Source: an uncultured Blautia sp.
GTDB lineage: Bacteria; Bacillota; Clostridia; Lachnospirales; Lachnospiraceae
Length of the DNA stretch: 15,070 nucleotides
NCBI GenBank assembly: GCA_945872375.1
Contig: CAMBYR010000022.1
Coordinates: 1-15,070, forward strand
Direction of reading: 5' to 3'
Part shown: positions 1 to 7,589 of the stretch, piece by piece
Layout: every line of letters begins with the position of its first letter
How positions within the stretch are numbered: the stretch's first letter is position 1
Translations under genes and position numbers: made by a program
Notes under the pieces: model-generated
Database searches by the model: none
Seen by the model: the letters and a program-made list of their open reading frames with translations, nothing else
What the model was told of the DNA's origin: nothing

Positions 1-142
1 CCAAACATCCCTGTATATATTTCGTTTTTCTTGTCGTTTTTTCAGAATAATTTGATAAATTTACTGCATTATTTATTCAAATATACAAAATAACCTGTTA
101 TTTTTTTGTGCATTATCAAATATATGCTATTTTTTTGAAATA

Positions 143-151
143 TGATATAAT
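143..151 (+). promoter_or_regulatory. Extended -10 promoter, plus strand
   Basis: The sequence TGATATAAT is an exact extended -10 element (TG, one base, then consensus TATAAT). No good -35 hexamer lies at the expected 16-18 base distance, which is acceptable for extended -10 promoters. Transcription would start near base 158 and run rightward into the stem-loop at 262-304 and then antisense to the 3' end of the methyltransferase gene. No gene with a ribosome binding site follows, so a short RNA is one possible product. In such AT-rich DNA a chance match is also plausible. Confidence 0.35.
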
Positions 152-261
152 TACAACATCTTTCACGAACGACATTACACACCCGTCTCGTGTATGCACA
201 CATCTGTGCTTTTCATAGGGGTACGCACAATTTCAGAGAGTTCTTCTCGAATTTACATATG

Positions 262-304
262 CAAAGTCCCCCTGTTCCGGATATTTCGGAAAAGAGGGAC
301 TTTG
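262..304. terminator. Stem-loop downstream of methyltransferase gene
   Basis: CAAAGTCCC (262-270) pairs perfectly with GGGACTTTG (296-304). Inside it TTCCG (275-279) pairs with CGGAA (287-291) around a 7-base loop, giving a long two-part hairpin. It sits 9 bases past the stop codon of the minus-strand methyltransferase gene, where a terminator would be expected. Neither side has a real T-run: the minus strand continues CATATG and the plus strand continues TTTAAAAAG. It may therefore be a weak intrinsic terminator in either direction or a 3'-end stabilising structure. Confidence 0.45.
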
Positions 305-313
305 TTTAAAAAG

Positions 314-3136
314 TTATCTGCCCAGTTTCTCGCAGAAGGTTCCTTTTACATCACACCAGTTTTTATCTGCATAATCCAGCAGGTACTCCGCCTGCTCCAT
401 GGACATTTCCGGGAACAGAAGGAATAAACTGTGTGAACCATATTTTTTCACAATTCGATCCACATTTCTGATCCAGTCTTCGAATTCACCGGAATATACT
501 TTTACCCAGATGGATTTTCCTGCTGCAATGGCTTTGTCATAAATCACATCCCAATCCGGCAGTGTTCCGTCCGGGCCGGCATCTCCGCTGGTCCACTGAA
601 GGGCATCAATTCCCTCAATTTCCATCAGTGCATCCATGTGCTTGATGGCAGCCGGTCCATCCAGATGGTACAAAACATGATCTGCCTTTTCAGACTGTGT
701 TCTCAGAGACGGCTGAATGTATCTGCGGAAATCTTCCGGTGACATCATGGCAGAGAAGTCACACTGAAGTTTTACCGTTCTGCCGGGTCCCCAGATCTGG
801 AATACCGTATAGGCATTTCCGCCCTGATCGTCCTTGATCACATCATAAAAACGGTCATAGTACTCATAATAGATGTCTGTTACTTCCTGAATACGCTCTC
901 CGATCATTTCGCCCTCATCCAGGAGGTCAAACAGTGTATCCTGAGCGCCACGCAGAGATGCCAGCACATCAATGTTTTCCATCAGATCGGGCATATCCAC
1001 ATAAAAATCATTTCCTGCCAGTGCACGGCAGTCCTTTGCAAGCTGAAGATGCTTTTTAAACCATTTATTTTCCGGATCAAATGTAAGCTTCGGAACGCCT
1101 TCCCAGCTATCCAGGCATTTGTTAAACCATACGGTATCTTCCTTAAATCCGATTTCAGAACCAAGGTAGGAAGCAAGGGAACCGGGGCCAAAGTCGATGT
1201 TCAGGTTGGGGAAGCTTTCTCCCAGGAAATAATGGGTATCACAGAAGTAACGGTATCTGTCCACGATTCTCTGCGCGTTCTGATACTTATCTTCCATATC
1301 CTTCCAGTAAAGCTCTTTTGGCATGTTGTAATATTTTCCCTGACAGATCTGATCCAGATATCCGCCCTCCACAGGTGTTCCGTCAGAATACTGTTCCACC
1401 TCCGGTTTTCTCGCGATGACACACATCAGCGGACGTCCTGTATTTTTATGATTCCAGAAATTGGTGAATTTTTCTTTTGTTTCTTCCCAGCCGGCCTTAT
1501 ATCCTTCTCCCGGTCCGGGGATATGAACAGATTTTACAGGACCGGTTACCTTGAAGGATTTTTCTGTCTCTTTCACTTCTGTTTTCACGTTTTCTCTGAC
1601 ATCCTTCGTTTCCGCTTCCTGTTCCGGAACCTCCACTGCATCAAATTCTCCTGCAGCTGCCTTTGCACAGAATCCGGAATCTGCATATTTTTTCGCCTGC
1701 TCAGCCGCGGAGGCAGCATCTTCGGTATAAGCATCTGCGCCGATTTCATCAGCAAATTCCTGGCTGATGGGGGCACCGCCTACCATAATCTTAATTCTGC
1801 TGCGGAACGGCTGTTTCAGCAGTGCAGCGACCGTATCACGAAGGGACGGCATGGTGGTGGTCAGAAGAGCGGAAAGGGCAACGATCGAAGCCTCTTTATG
1901 TTCCTCCACGGTTCTGATAAATGTTTCAATGGGAACATCCACGCCGAGGTCAATTACTTCAAATCCGGCACTTTCAAACATCATGCCTACAAGATTTTTT
2001 CCGATATCGTGCAGGTCTCCTGCAACGGTTCCCAGAATGATGGTTCCGGCACTTCCGGCCTCTCCGGTTGCCAGATACGGCTTTAATACGTCCACACCGG
2101 CCTTCATGGCACGGGCTGCAGCCAGCATCTGCGGAACAAAAATAATTTCTTTCTTAAAGTTTTCTCCTACTACTGCCATGGCCCCGATCATTCCATCATT
2201 TAAAATGGCAGTCGGATCGCATCCTGCATCAATGGCAGCCTGTACACAGGCACCGATCTCCTTGTTCTTTCCGTCCTGAGTGGCCTTAAATACGGCCTGC
2301 ATTTTTTCGTCAGCAGGTGTCAGAGGAGTCTCTTCTTTCACTTCCTCCTTCGGTTTATCGGAAAATGCCTCAATATATTTTAAACAGAATTCATCTCTTT
2401 CCAGGAGCGCATTGGTAGCATAGATCATACCGATCATATTTTTGTTGGTAGGATCCACAATGGCGCTGTCCATTCCTGCATTCATGGCAAGAACCATAAA
2501 TGCCTGGTTGATGTTCTTTCTGGCAGGAAGTCCGAATGAAATATTGGAAAGACCGCTCGTGATATGGATATCCGGATATTCTCCCTTGATTCTCCGGCAG
2601 CATTCTGCAAATACGGTCAGTGCTGTTTCATCGGTAGACAGAGTTACTACCAGCGGGTCAATATGTAATCTGGAAGGTGCAATATGATATTCTTCCGCTT
2701 TCTTCATAATTCCGTGGAACACTTCCATACGGCGCTCTACAGAATCCGGAATTCCGTCATTATCACAGAGAAGAGCGACACATTCCCATTCCGTATCAGC
2801 GATTACCGGGAAAATCGTGTCTATTTTATTGCCCTCCAGGGACACGGAATTTACAAGTCCCGGACGTTTACAAAACGGAATCGCAGCAACACAGGATCTT
2901 GCACTGGGACTGTCCACACAAATGGGGGTATCCGTCACTTCCTGCACAAGATCGATCATCCATTTCAGAGTCTCTACTTCCACATCTTCTTCAACAGAAG
3001 CACAAACATCCAGAAAAGTGGCTCCCGCTTCTGCCTGTTTTCTGGCTCTTTCCTTAATCAGTTCCGCGTCTTTTTCCGCAATTGCTTTTGCCACTGACGG
3101 AATAGATCCGTTCAGCTTCTCTCCAATGATTATCAT
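314..3136 (-). CDS. Fused pterin methyltransferase, corrinoid protein and UroD-type methyltransferase
   Basis: This 940-residue protein joins three units that are usually separate. Residues 1 to about 258 form a pterin-binding (methyltetrahydrofolate:corrinoid type) barrel; Asp75 in CVDSPS, Asp160 in HIDP and Asn198 in GLSNIS match the folate-binding residues of MeTr enzymes. Residues about 275-360 are the helical cap and 365-485 the Rossmann fold of a cobalamin protein, with the motif D374-L-H-D-I-G and His376 as the likely lower cobalt ligand. A charged Glu/Lys/Val linker (about 488-530) leads to a UroD/MtaA-family domain (about 535-940) containing YHLDG at 823-827. The inferred role is to move a methyl group from a substrate, through the corrinoid, to tetrahydrofolate, or the reverse, in the cytoplasm. 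The start is supported by AAGGAGG 9 bases upstream and by the N-terminus MIIIGEKLNG, typical of the MeTr family. It lies 177 bp downstream of the AraC gene on the same strand. The substrate is unknown. Confidence 0.88.
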   Translation of the reverse strand: MIIIGEKLNGSIPSVAKAIAEKDAELIKERARKQAEAGATFLDVCASVEEDVEVETLKWMIDLVQEVTDTPICVDSPSARSCVAAIPFCKRPGLVNSVSLEGNKIDTIFPVIADTEWECVALLCDNDGIPDSVERRMEVFHGIMKKAEEYHIAPSRLHIDPLVVTLSTDETALTVFAECCRRIKGEYPDIHITSGLSNISFGLPARKNINQAFMVLAMNAGMDSAIVDPTNKNMIGMIYATNALLERDEFCLKYIEAFSDKPKEEVKEETPLTPADEKMQAVFKATQDGKNKEIGACVQAAIDAGCDPTAILNDGMIGAMAVVGENFKKEIIFVPQMLAAARAMKAGVDVLKPYLATGEAGSAGTIILGTVAGDLHDIGKNLVGMMFESAGFEVIDLGVDVPIETFIRTVEEHKEASIVALSALLTTTMPSLRDTVAALLKQPFRSRIKIMVGGAPISQEFADEIGADAYTEDAASAAEQAKKYADSGFCAKAAAGEFDAVEVPEQEAETKDVRENVKTEVKETEKSFKVTGPVKSVHIPGPGEGYKAGWEETKEKFTNFWNHKNTGRPLMCVIARKPEVEQYSDGTPVEGGYLDQICQGKYYNMPKELYWKDMEDKYQNAQRIVDRYRYFCDTHYFLGESFPNLNIDFGPGSLASYLGSEIGFKEDTVWFNKCLDSWEGVPKLTFDPENKWFKKHLQLAKDCRALAGNDFYVDMPDLMENIDVLASLRGAQDTLFDLLDEGEMIGERIQEVTDIYYEYYDRFYDVIKDDQGGNAYTVFQIWGPGRTVKLQCDFSAMMSPEDFRRYIQPSLRTQSEKADHVLYHLDGPAAIKHMDALMEIEGIDALQWTSGDAGPDGTLPDWDVIYDKAIAAGKSIWVKVYSGEFEDWIRNVDRIVKKYGSHSLFLLFPEMSMEQAEYLLDYADKNWCDVKGTFCEKLGR

Positions 3137-3286
3137 GGCATTTTTCCTCCTTGGCCAAACCTGTTTCTGCCGGAATGGTTTCCGCGTTCTTCCGGCATCG
3201 CATCATATGCTCTTATTTTACGGCTTCCCTGAGAAAAAAACGTCTGTTATCTTTTTAATTTTTTATCTTTTTTTACGTTTTATAAA

Positions 3287-3315
3287 AGGCGAAGGATCTT
3301 TGACGTCCTTCGCCT
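3287..3315 (-). terminator. Intrinsic terminator of the AraC gene
   Basis: AGGCGAAGGA (3287-3296) and TCCTTCGCCT (3306-3315) form a perfect 10 bp stem with a 9-base loop. On the minus strand the stem is followed by a short T-rich run (TTTTAT, counting the last stem base). The stop codon of the AraC gene overlaps the base of the stem. This would separate araC from the methyltransferase gene, though the short T-run suggests some readthrough. Confidence 0.6.
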
Positions 3316-4297
3316 ATAACCTCACTGTTTCTTCATTCTGATATCTGACCCGGAATGCTCTGGGGGTCATATGGTAACGTTCCTTGAAAACCCGGTGAAA
3401 ATAGCTGTTGTTTTCATAGCCCACCGCTGCAATGATATCGTTCACCGGAAGATTCGTATCACACATCAGCTCTGCTGCCTTGCTGAGACGTTTCCGTTGA
3501 AGCAGCTCCTTAAAATTATAGCCCGTGGATTTTTTGATCATCCGGCTCAGAAGGTGCATGGGAAGATGAAGCATCCCGCAAAGCTCGGTCAGCGTTGCCG
3601 TCCTGTACTTCTGCTCGATATAATCCAGTACGGTCATGGATACCAGATTTTCATACTGGTTGGGCACCCTCATTTCCACGTACTGCACCGAGTCCAGCAG
3701 ATAAAGAAAGATCAGGCCCATTGTCGTCTGGTTGATCCGATCCTGATCTCCCTGCCCTGTCACAAGCGAATAGATCATGTTTTCCAGAAGATTCTGGATC
3801 TGAAGCACATCGGCCACCTTAAAATACAGGTATTCCCCACGTTCGTCATCCTGCCGGAGCATATTTACCAGAAAATCTGCCAGTACATTGTTTTTCCCGG
3901 CCATTGAATAAGCCACATCAAAAAATTCCGGGAGCACCATAAAATTAATGGCTATATCATTGATCCCTGCTGGAAGGATCTCATGAGTGGTAAACTGATT
4001 GAGAAACAAAAGCTCCCCTTTTCCCACCGTCACCTCCCGGCCGTCAATGATGTTGGTCAGATGACCTTCGCAGACATACAGCACCTCAATAAAATTATGG
4101 CGGTGAGCCGGAAAATGGATAAAACGGGTATGGGTACGCACATCGATCAGCTTTCCCTCTTTCAGCATTTTTCCGCTGTCTACCGTGAAATCCTTTCCGG
4201 ATGTATAAAGATCCTTATCCACCTCATGAACACCATCCAGGATCTTCTGCTCTTCTTCTGAAATTTTCCGCAAACGGTCCATCAAATCTTTCTGCAT
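3314..4297 (-). CDS. AraC-family transcriptional regulator (cupin plus HTH)
   Basis: This is a 327-residue one-component regulator. Residues about 50-125 form a cupin sensing domain, with the HAHRHNFIE-like core visible as H65, H67 and E71 (PAHRHNFIEVLYVCEG) and a second His at 105. Residues about 222-322 form the double helix-turn-helix AraC domain, with the typical C-terminal signature VGYENNSYFHRVFKERYHMTPRAFR. The layout resembles RhaS/RhaR-type sugar regulators, in which the cupin binds the inducer and the HTH binds DNA near promoters. It sits between the rhamnose-type transporter operon and the fused methyltransferase, so either could be its target. GGGAG lies about 8 bases before the ATG. 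The terminator after the transporter operon and a promoter at 4404-4432 suggest it is expressed on its own. The ligand cannot be named from sequence. Confidence 0.9.
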   Translation of the reverse strand: MQKDLMDRLRKISEEEQKILDGVHEVDKDLYTSGKDFTVDSGKMLKEGKLIDVRTHTRFIHFPAHRHNFIEVLYVCEGHLTNIIDGREVTVGKGELLFLNQFTTHEILPAGINDIAINFMVLPEFFDVAYSMAGKNNVLADFLVNMLRQDDERGEYLYFKVADVLQIQNLLENMIYSLVTGQGDQDRINQTTMGLIFLYLLDSVQYVEMRVPNQYENLVSMTVLDYIEQKYRTATLTELCGMLHLPMHLLSRMIKKSTGYNFKELLQRKRLSKAAELMCDTNLPVNDIIAAVGYENNSYFHRVFKERYHMTPRAFRVRYQNEETVRL

Positions 4298-4372
4298 GAG
4301 TTTCTCCCTTTTCCCGAAGGATGTATCAGACCGGACAGCAGAAATGAGGCCTGCCCGGAATTTTCCCGTGAC

Positions 4373-4408
4373 ATAATAAAGACGGAGCTTGCGCCCCGTC
4401 TTTATTAT
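4373..4408 (-). terminator. Terminator of the transporter operon
   Basis: ATAATAAAGACGG (4373-4385) pairs with CCGTCTTTATTAT (4396-4408). Read on the minus strand the stem extends through GGGC/GCTC with one G-U pair and closes on a GCAA tetraloop, giving about 16 bp. The descending arm is itself U-rich (TCTTTATTAT). It starts 33 bases past the binding-protein stop codon and should end the four-gene transporter transcript. The AT-rich outer stem makes it nearly symmetrical, so it could act from either side. Confidence 0.75.
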
Positions 4409-4432
4409 AGTTGAAATTCATCAAATGTACAA
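4404..4432 (-). promoter_or_regulatory. Sigma-A type promoter for araC
   Basis: On the minus strand TTGTAC (4432-4427) and a consensus TATAAT (4409-4404) are separated by exactly 17 bases. The -10 element overlaps the terminator stem of the transporter operon. Transcription would begin near 4397-4399, leaving an araC leader of about 100 nt that starts with the terminator hairpin. The -35 matches consensus at only three positions. Confidence 0.55.
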
Positions 4433-4441
4433 TTCTATAAA

Positions 4442-5464
4442 TTAGTACAGTTCAGCCATTTCTTCGATGTTGTCGGAATTGAATTCCAGAGGCAGACCAA
4501 GAACGATTTCTGTACCGCCGTCATCTGCTTCAGTAATGGTGTATTCACCCATGTCGCCTGCTGTGAAGGTTTCATCCAGAGCACCTGTGATGTCGCCGCT
4601 GATCAGGGAGATTGTTGCATATGCACTGAGGTTTCCAAGGCCAACCATATCCCACAGATAGAAGTACGGGCAGGAATGAGCATCGTCAGCACCTGTGTAC
4701 TCGATCATTTCGGACGGAAGTCCAAGACCTGTCAGTTTGCATGCAGATTCGTTGTCCTGAAGGTATTTAGCAGCTGCTGCGATACCAACGGTTGTAGGAG
4801 CACAGATTACTTTCAGATCCGGATATTTCTCAAGAAGAGCTGCTGTCTGGTCTGTGGATTTCTGCGGTTCGTCATCACCGTAAGCAACTTCTACCAGTTC
4901 CAGTCCTGCATATTTCTCATCTTCTTCCATGATTGTCTTCATAGCGTCGATCCATGCGTTCTGGTTTGCTGCCTGAGATGTAGCGGAAAGAATTGCCCAC
5001 TGGCCTTCGCCGCCTGCGATATCAAGAACAGCGTCCATAAGAGCCTGTCCTACAGCAACAGTACCAGCCTGGTTTACGAATACCTGACGGCTGTCTTTAT
5101 TCGGTGCGGAGTCGAAGCAGGAAACCTTGATTCCGGCGTCCATAGCCTCTTCCAGTTTTGCCTGAAGAGCGTTTACGTCGTTTGCGGAGATGCAGATAGC
5201 GTCAAAGTCCTGAGAAATCAGGTTGTCAAGAGCTTTGATCTGAGCGTCTGCTGTAGCAGCTTCCGGATATACCTTCTCTACTGTGCCGCCTTCAGCGGTT
5301 ACAGTTTCTTCGAATGCGCCTGCTGCGATTTCGAAGAATGCGTTACCTGCAGATTTAGCAACCAGAGCGATTTTCATTCCGTCTGCTGTTCCCGCAAATA
5401 CCGGGCTTACGGATCCAAGAATCATGGTTCCGCAAAGAACTGCGCTTACTAATTTTTTGTTCAT
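4442..5464 (-). CDS. rhaS: Sugar ABC transporter substrate-binding protein, RhaS-like
   Basis: This is a 340-residue extracellular periplasmic-binding-protein family 1 (type I, ribose/rhamnose) receptor that captures sugar for the ABC permeases. The segment WAILSATSQAANQNAWIDAM (156-175), together with ISANDVNAL and FDSAP, is strongly reminiscent of rhizobial rhamnose-binding RhaS. Residues 1-24 are a Sec signal peptide with an apparent signal peptidase I site after VFA (24/25). No lipobox is present: the only early Cys (11) follows Leu within the hydrophobic core and is not preceded by Gly, Ala or Ser. The start chosen is the MNKK codon, 36 bases inside the longest frame, because GGGAGG lies 8 bases upstream and the signal peptide begins there. 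It is the last gene of the transporter operon, separated by 131 bp from the permease. Rhamnose is the likely ligand given rhaA and rhaB nearby; a derivative such as a methylated rhamnose is possible. Confidence 0.85.
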   Translation of the reverse strand: MNKKLVSAVLCGTMILGSVSPVFAGTADGMKIALVAKSAGNAFFEIAAGAFEETVTAEGGTVEKVYPEAATADAQIKALDNLISQDFDAICISANDVNALQAKLEEAMDAGIKVSCFDSAPNKDSRQVFVNQAGTVAVGQALMDAVLDIAGGEGQWAILSATSQAANQNAWIDAMKTIMEEDEKYAGLELVEVAYGDDEPQKSTDQTAALLEKYPDLKVICAPTTVGIAAAAKYLQDNESACKLTGLGLPSEMIEYTGADDAHSCPYFYLWDMVGLGNLSAYATISLISGDITGALDETFTAGDMGEYTITEADDGGTEIVLGLPLEFNSDNIEEMAELY

Positions 5465-5498
5465 GTTTTTTTCCTCCCTTGGAATATAGTTTATTTGC

Positions 5499-5525
5499 AA
5501 CTGCCTCCCGGTCAGGCAGGCAGCT
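5499..5525 (-). other. Stem-loop in the binding-protein leader
   Basis: CTGCCT (5501-5506) pairs with AGGCAG (5518-5523), extendable by an A-U pair and a G-U wobble, with further C/G pairing possible inside the loop. It lies between the last permease and the binding protein, about 35 bases upstream of the binding-protein start. No T-run follows on the minus strand, so it is not a classic terminator. Such hairpins between permease and binding-protein genes can protect processed mRNA and raise binding-protein levels; that role is inferred here. Confidence 0.4.
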
Positions 5526-5595
5526 ACTTTCTTGAATGATATATGATAAACTTTCCGAATTATCGCAATCTTTCAAAATCATTATAAAATAAAAC

Positions 5596-6594
5596 TTATT
5601 TTTTTACAACTCTTTTTACCTGTCCGACAATATTTGGCAGTGCAACTGCTGCAATCAGAAGTACACCAAGAATCAGAAGGATTACCTGTGCATGTACGTT
5701 CTTCTGTCCGAGACCTACACGGAGGCACACAATGATGAAGGCGGAAATGATACCGCCTGCAAGATTACCCTTACCGCCTGTGGAGGAGATACCGCCGAAT
5801 ACTGCCATGGCGATGGCGTCCATCTCAAATCCATTACCGGTTGTTGTGTTCGCACCGTAAGATGTGGAGATCAGGAACAGGGAGCACAGACCAGCCATGG
5901 TTCCCATAACGGTGTAAATGATCAGACGGATCTTCTGTACATGGATACCGGAATAGTATGCAGTCAGACGATTGGTTCCGATTGCATATACACGGCGTCC
6001 GAAGGTGCTCTTTCCAAGAACAACTGCAAAGACCACTGCAAGGATGATAACCAGGAACAGAATGTAGGGAACACTTCCTACTTTTCCGCCAAGGAGACGG
6101 AATCCATCTGTGTTTGTTGCAGAAATACTTCCGCCGCTTCCCAGAACGATCTCGGCAATACCGCGGAAAATGATCTGAGTTGCAAGAGTAACGATCATCG
6201 GAGGCAGTTCCTGGAACTTTGTAAGAATCACACCGTTTACCAATCCGCAGAGAGTACCAACGAGCAGACCGGTAAGAACAACAATGATAAACGGTGCTCC
6301 GGTGTTGCAGACAATACAGCTCATGGTTGCGGAAAGGCAGACGATAGAACCTACGGAAATATCGATCTCACCAAGCACCAGGATGTATGCCATTGGAAGC
6401 ATCAGGAATACTTCAGCCAGATAGATCGGCATCTGACGAAGCAGACTGCTTAAATTATAAAATTCAGAAAAACTTGCACAGAAAATATTAATAAGGATAA
6501 AGAGCACAACCAGAATACCTTCCCAGCTCAATATCATCTTTTTGATGGGAGCTTCCGGCACATTATTTATACTTCTTCCAGATTTTCCAGCCAT
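5596..6594 (-). CDS. rhaQ: Sugar ABC transporter permease, RhaQ-like
   Basis: This 332-residue integral membrane protein belongs to the ribose/rhamnose-type permease family (BPD_transp_2). About eight to ten hydrophobic segments are visible, beginning at residues 26-42. The family signature around GEIDISVG (75-82) follows the third helix, and GRRVYAIGTNRLTAYYSGI (199-217) is the cytoplasmic loop expected to contact the ATPase. The GGISSTGGKG segment (267-276) is also typical. It should form a heterodimer with the permease encoded just upstream. Only 2 bp separate the two genes, and GGGAG for this gene lies inside the 3' end of the upstream one, so translation is probably coupled. The RhaQ name rests on gene order and neighbours; which permease is P and which is Q is a convention. 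Confidence 0.82.
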   Translation of the reverse strand: MAGKSGRSINNVPEAPIKKMILSWEGILVVLFILINIFCASFSEFYNLSSLLRQMPIYLAEVFLMLPMAYILVLGEIDISVGSIVCLSATMSCIVCNTGAPFIIVVLTGLLVGTLCGLVNGVILTKFQELPPMIVTLATQIIFRGIAEIVLGSGGSISATNTDGFRLLGGKVGSVPYILFLVIILAVVFAVVLGKSTFGRRVYAIGTNRLTAYYSGIHVQKIRLIIYTVMGTMAGLCSLFLISTSYGANTTTGNGFEMDAIAMAVFGGISSTGGKGNLAGGIISAFIIVCLRVGLGQKNVHAQVILLILGVLLIAAVALPNIVGQVKRVVKK

Positions 6595-6596
6595 GA

Positions 6597-7589
6597 TTAC
6601 ATCTCCCTTCCTTTTAATGCATTCTTGTCAGCAATACGCTGCAGGATAACGTTGACAACAACTACTACCAGAATCAGGATACCTTTGATGGTATTCTGCC
6701 AAAGAGCATCAAATCCTACCAGCGGAAGAGCTTTTGCGATGGTAGCCAGAATCAGGGAACCAAACAGTGCTCCGATTACGGTACCGCGTCCGCCGCTCAT
6801 GCTGACACCGCCGATTACGCAGGCAGCGATAACATCCATTTCACCGCCCTGCTGCATATCCGGCATGGCAGATGCATAAATGGAAACCTGAAGTGCTCCG
6901 CCAAGACCTGCCAGGAAGCCCATGATCACGTAAACAAGCATTTTAATGTTCTTTACATTGATACCGGAAACTTCTGCGGCATTTGCGTTGCTTCCTACTG
7001 CGTAGATCTTACGTCCGGTTCTTGTCCATTTCATAAAGAAGAAGAACACCACATAGCAGAGAATGATCACCCAGATAACACAGTTAATACCAAGAAGTTT
7101 TGTAGTTGCAAAATCTTTAAAGCTTCCAAGCGCTTTTGCACTTGCCCATTCACCGCCATTGGATACCAGGTAGCCCATTGCACGGAATATGTACATAAAG
7201 CCCATGGTCGCAATGATCGGAGGAACGTCTGCTCTGGAGATTACCAGACCAACCACGAGTCCGCAGGCTGTACCGATCAGAAGAGCGATCACAAAAGCCA
7301 GAACCGGGCTGGTGATATGCTCATATTTCAGAAGCATACCAATTGACATACCGGAAAGTGCCAGTGTGGACATGATGGAAATATCAATACCACCTACCAG
7401 CATAACGCACAGCATACCGAGGGACATAACCATGGTAACTGCATTGTTTTTCAGCATATCCAACAGTGACTTCGGAGTCAGGAATGATGGGCTGACAATT
7501 GTAATTGCCGCAAAAAGAATAATCAGGATAACGGCAAGCAGGGCTTCACGAGAGCCTGTAATTTTTTTCAGAACGGATTTCTTTTCCAT
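6597..7589 (-). CDS. rhaP: Sugar ABC transporter permease, RhaP-like
   Basis: This 330-residue membrane protein is the first of two homologous permeases. Hydrophobic segments begin at residues 17-33. The family hallmark VGGIDISIMS (65-74) and the ATPase-contact loop GRKIYAVGSNANAAEVSGI (192-210) are clear, as is GGVSMSGGRGTVIG (260-273). It would pair with the next gene product to make the sugar channel in the cytoplasmic membrane. Its ATG overlaps the stop codon of the ATPase gene by one base (TAATG), a translational-coupling arrangement, so the two are certainly co-transcribed. The substrate is inferred as rhamnose from the linked rhaA and rhaB genes; the permease sequence alone would also fit a ribose or xylose system. 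Confidence 0.82.
   Translation of the reverse strand: MEKKSVLKKITGSREALLAVILIILFAAITIVSPSFLTPKSLLDMLKNNAVTMVMSLGMLCVMLVGGIDISIMSTLALSGMSIGMLLKYEHITSPVLAFVIALLIGTACGLVVGLVISRADVPPIIATMGFMYIFRAMGYLVSNGGEWASAKALGSFKDFATTKLLGINCVIWVIILCYVVFFFFMKWTRTGRKIYAVGSNANAAEVSGINVKNIKMLVYVIMGFLAGLGGALQVSIYASAMPDMQQGGEMDVIAACVIGGVSMSGGRGTVIGALFGSLILATIAKALPLVGFDALWQNTIKGILILVVVVVNVILQRIADKNALKGREM

Larger units (their letters stand above)
1..313. other. AT-rich intergenic region
   Basis: No credible gene is present here. The first 160 bases are very AT-rich. They hold a partial direct repeat (TGCATTAT with CAAATATA at 65-85 and again, without the spacer, at 109-124), a small palindrome AAATAAC/GTTATTT around 88-104, an extended -10 promoter on the plus strand, and the stem-loop at 262-304. 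The region lies downstream of the minus-strand methyltransferase gene and may also carry regulatory sites for a gene beyond the left edge, which cannot be judged from here. Confidence 0.6.

Noticed and set aside
194..427. A 77-residue plus-strand open frame at the left edge
   Set aside because: No ribosome binding site, it runs through the hairpin and into the 3' end of the methyltransferase gene, and the translation shows no protein-like pattern.
1049..2086. A 345-residue plus-strand open frame inside the methyltransferase gene
   Set aside because: Its composition is that of an antisense shadow of the fused methyltransferase, which has intact family motifs throughout.
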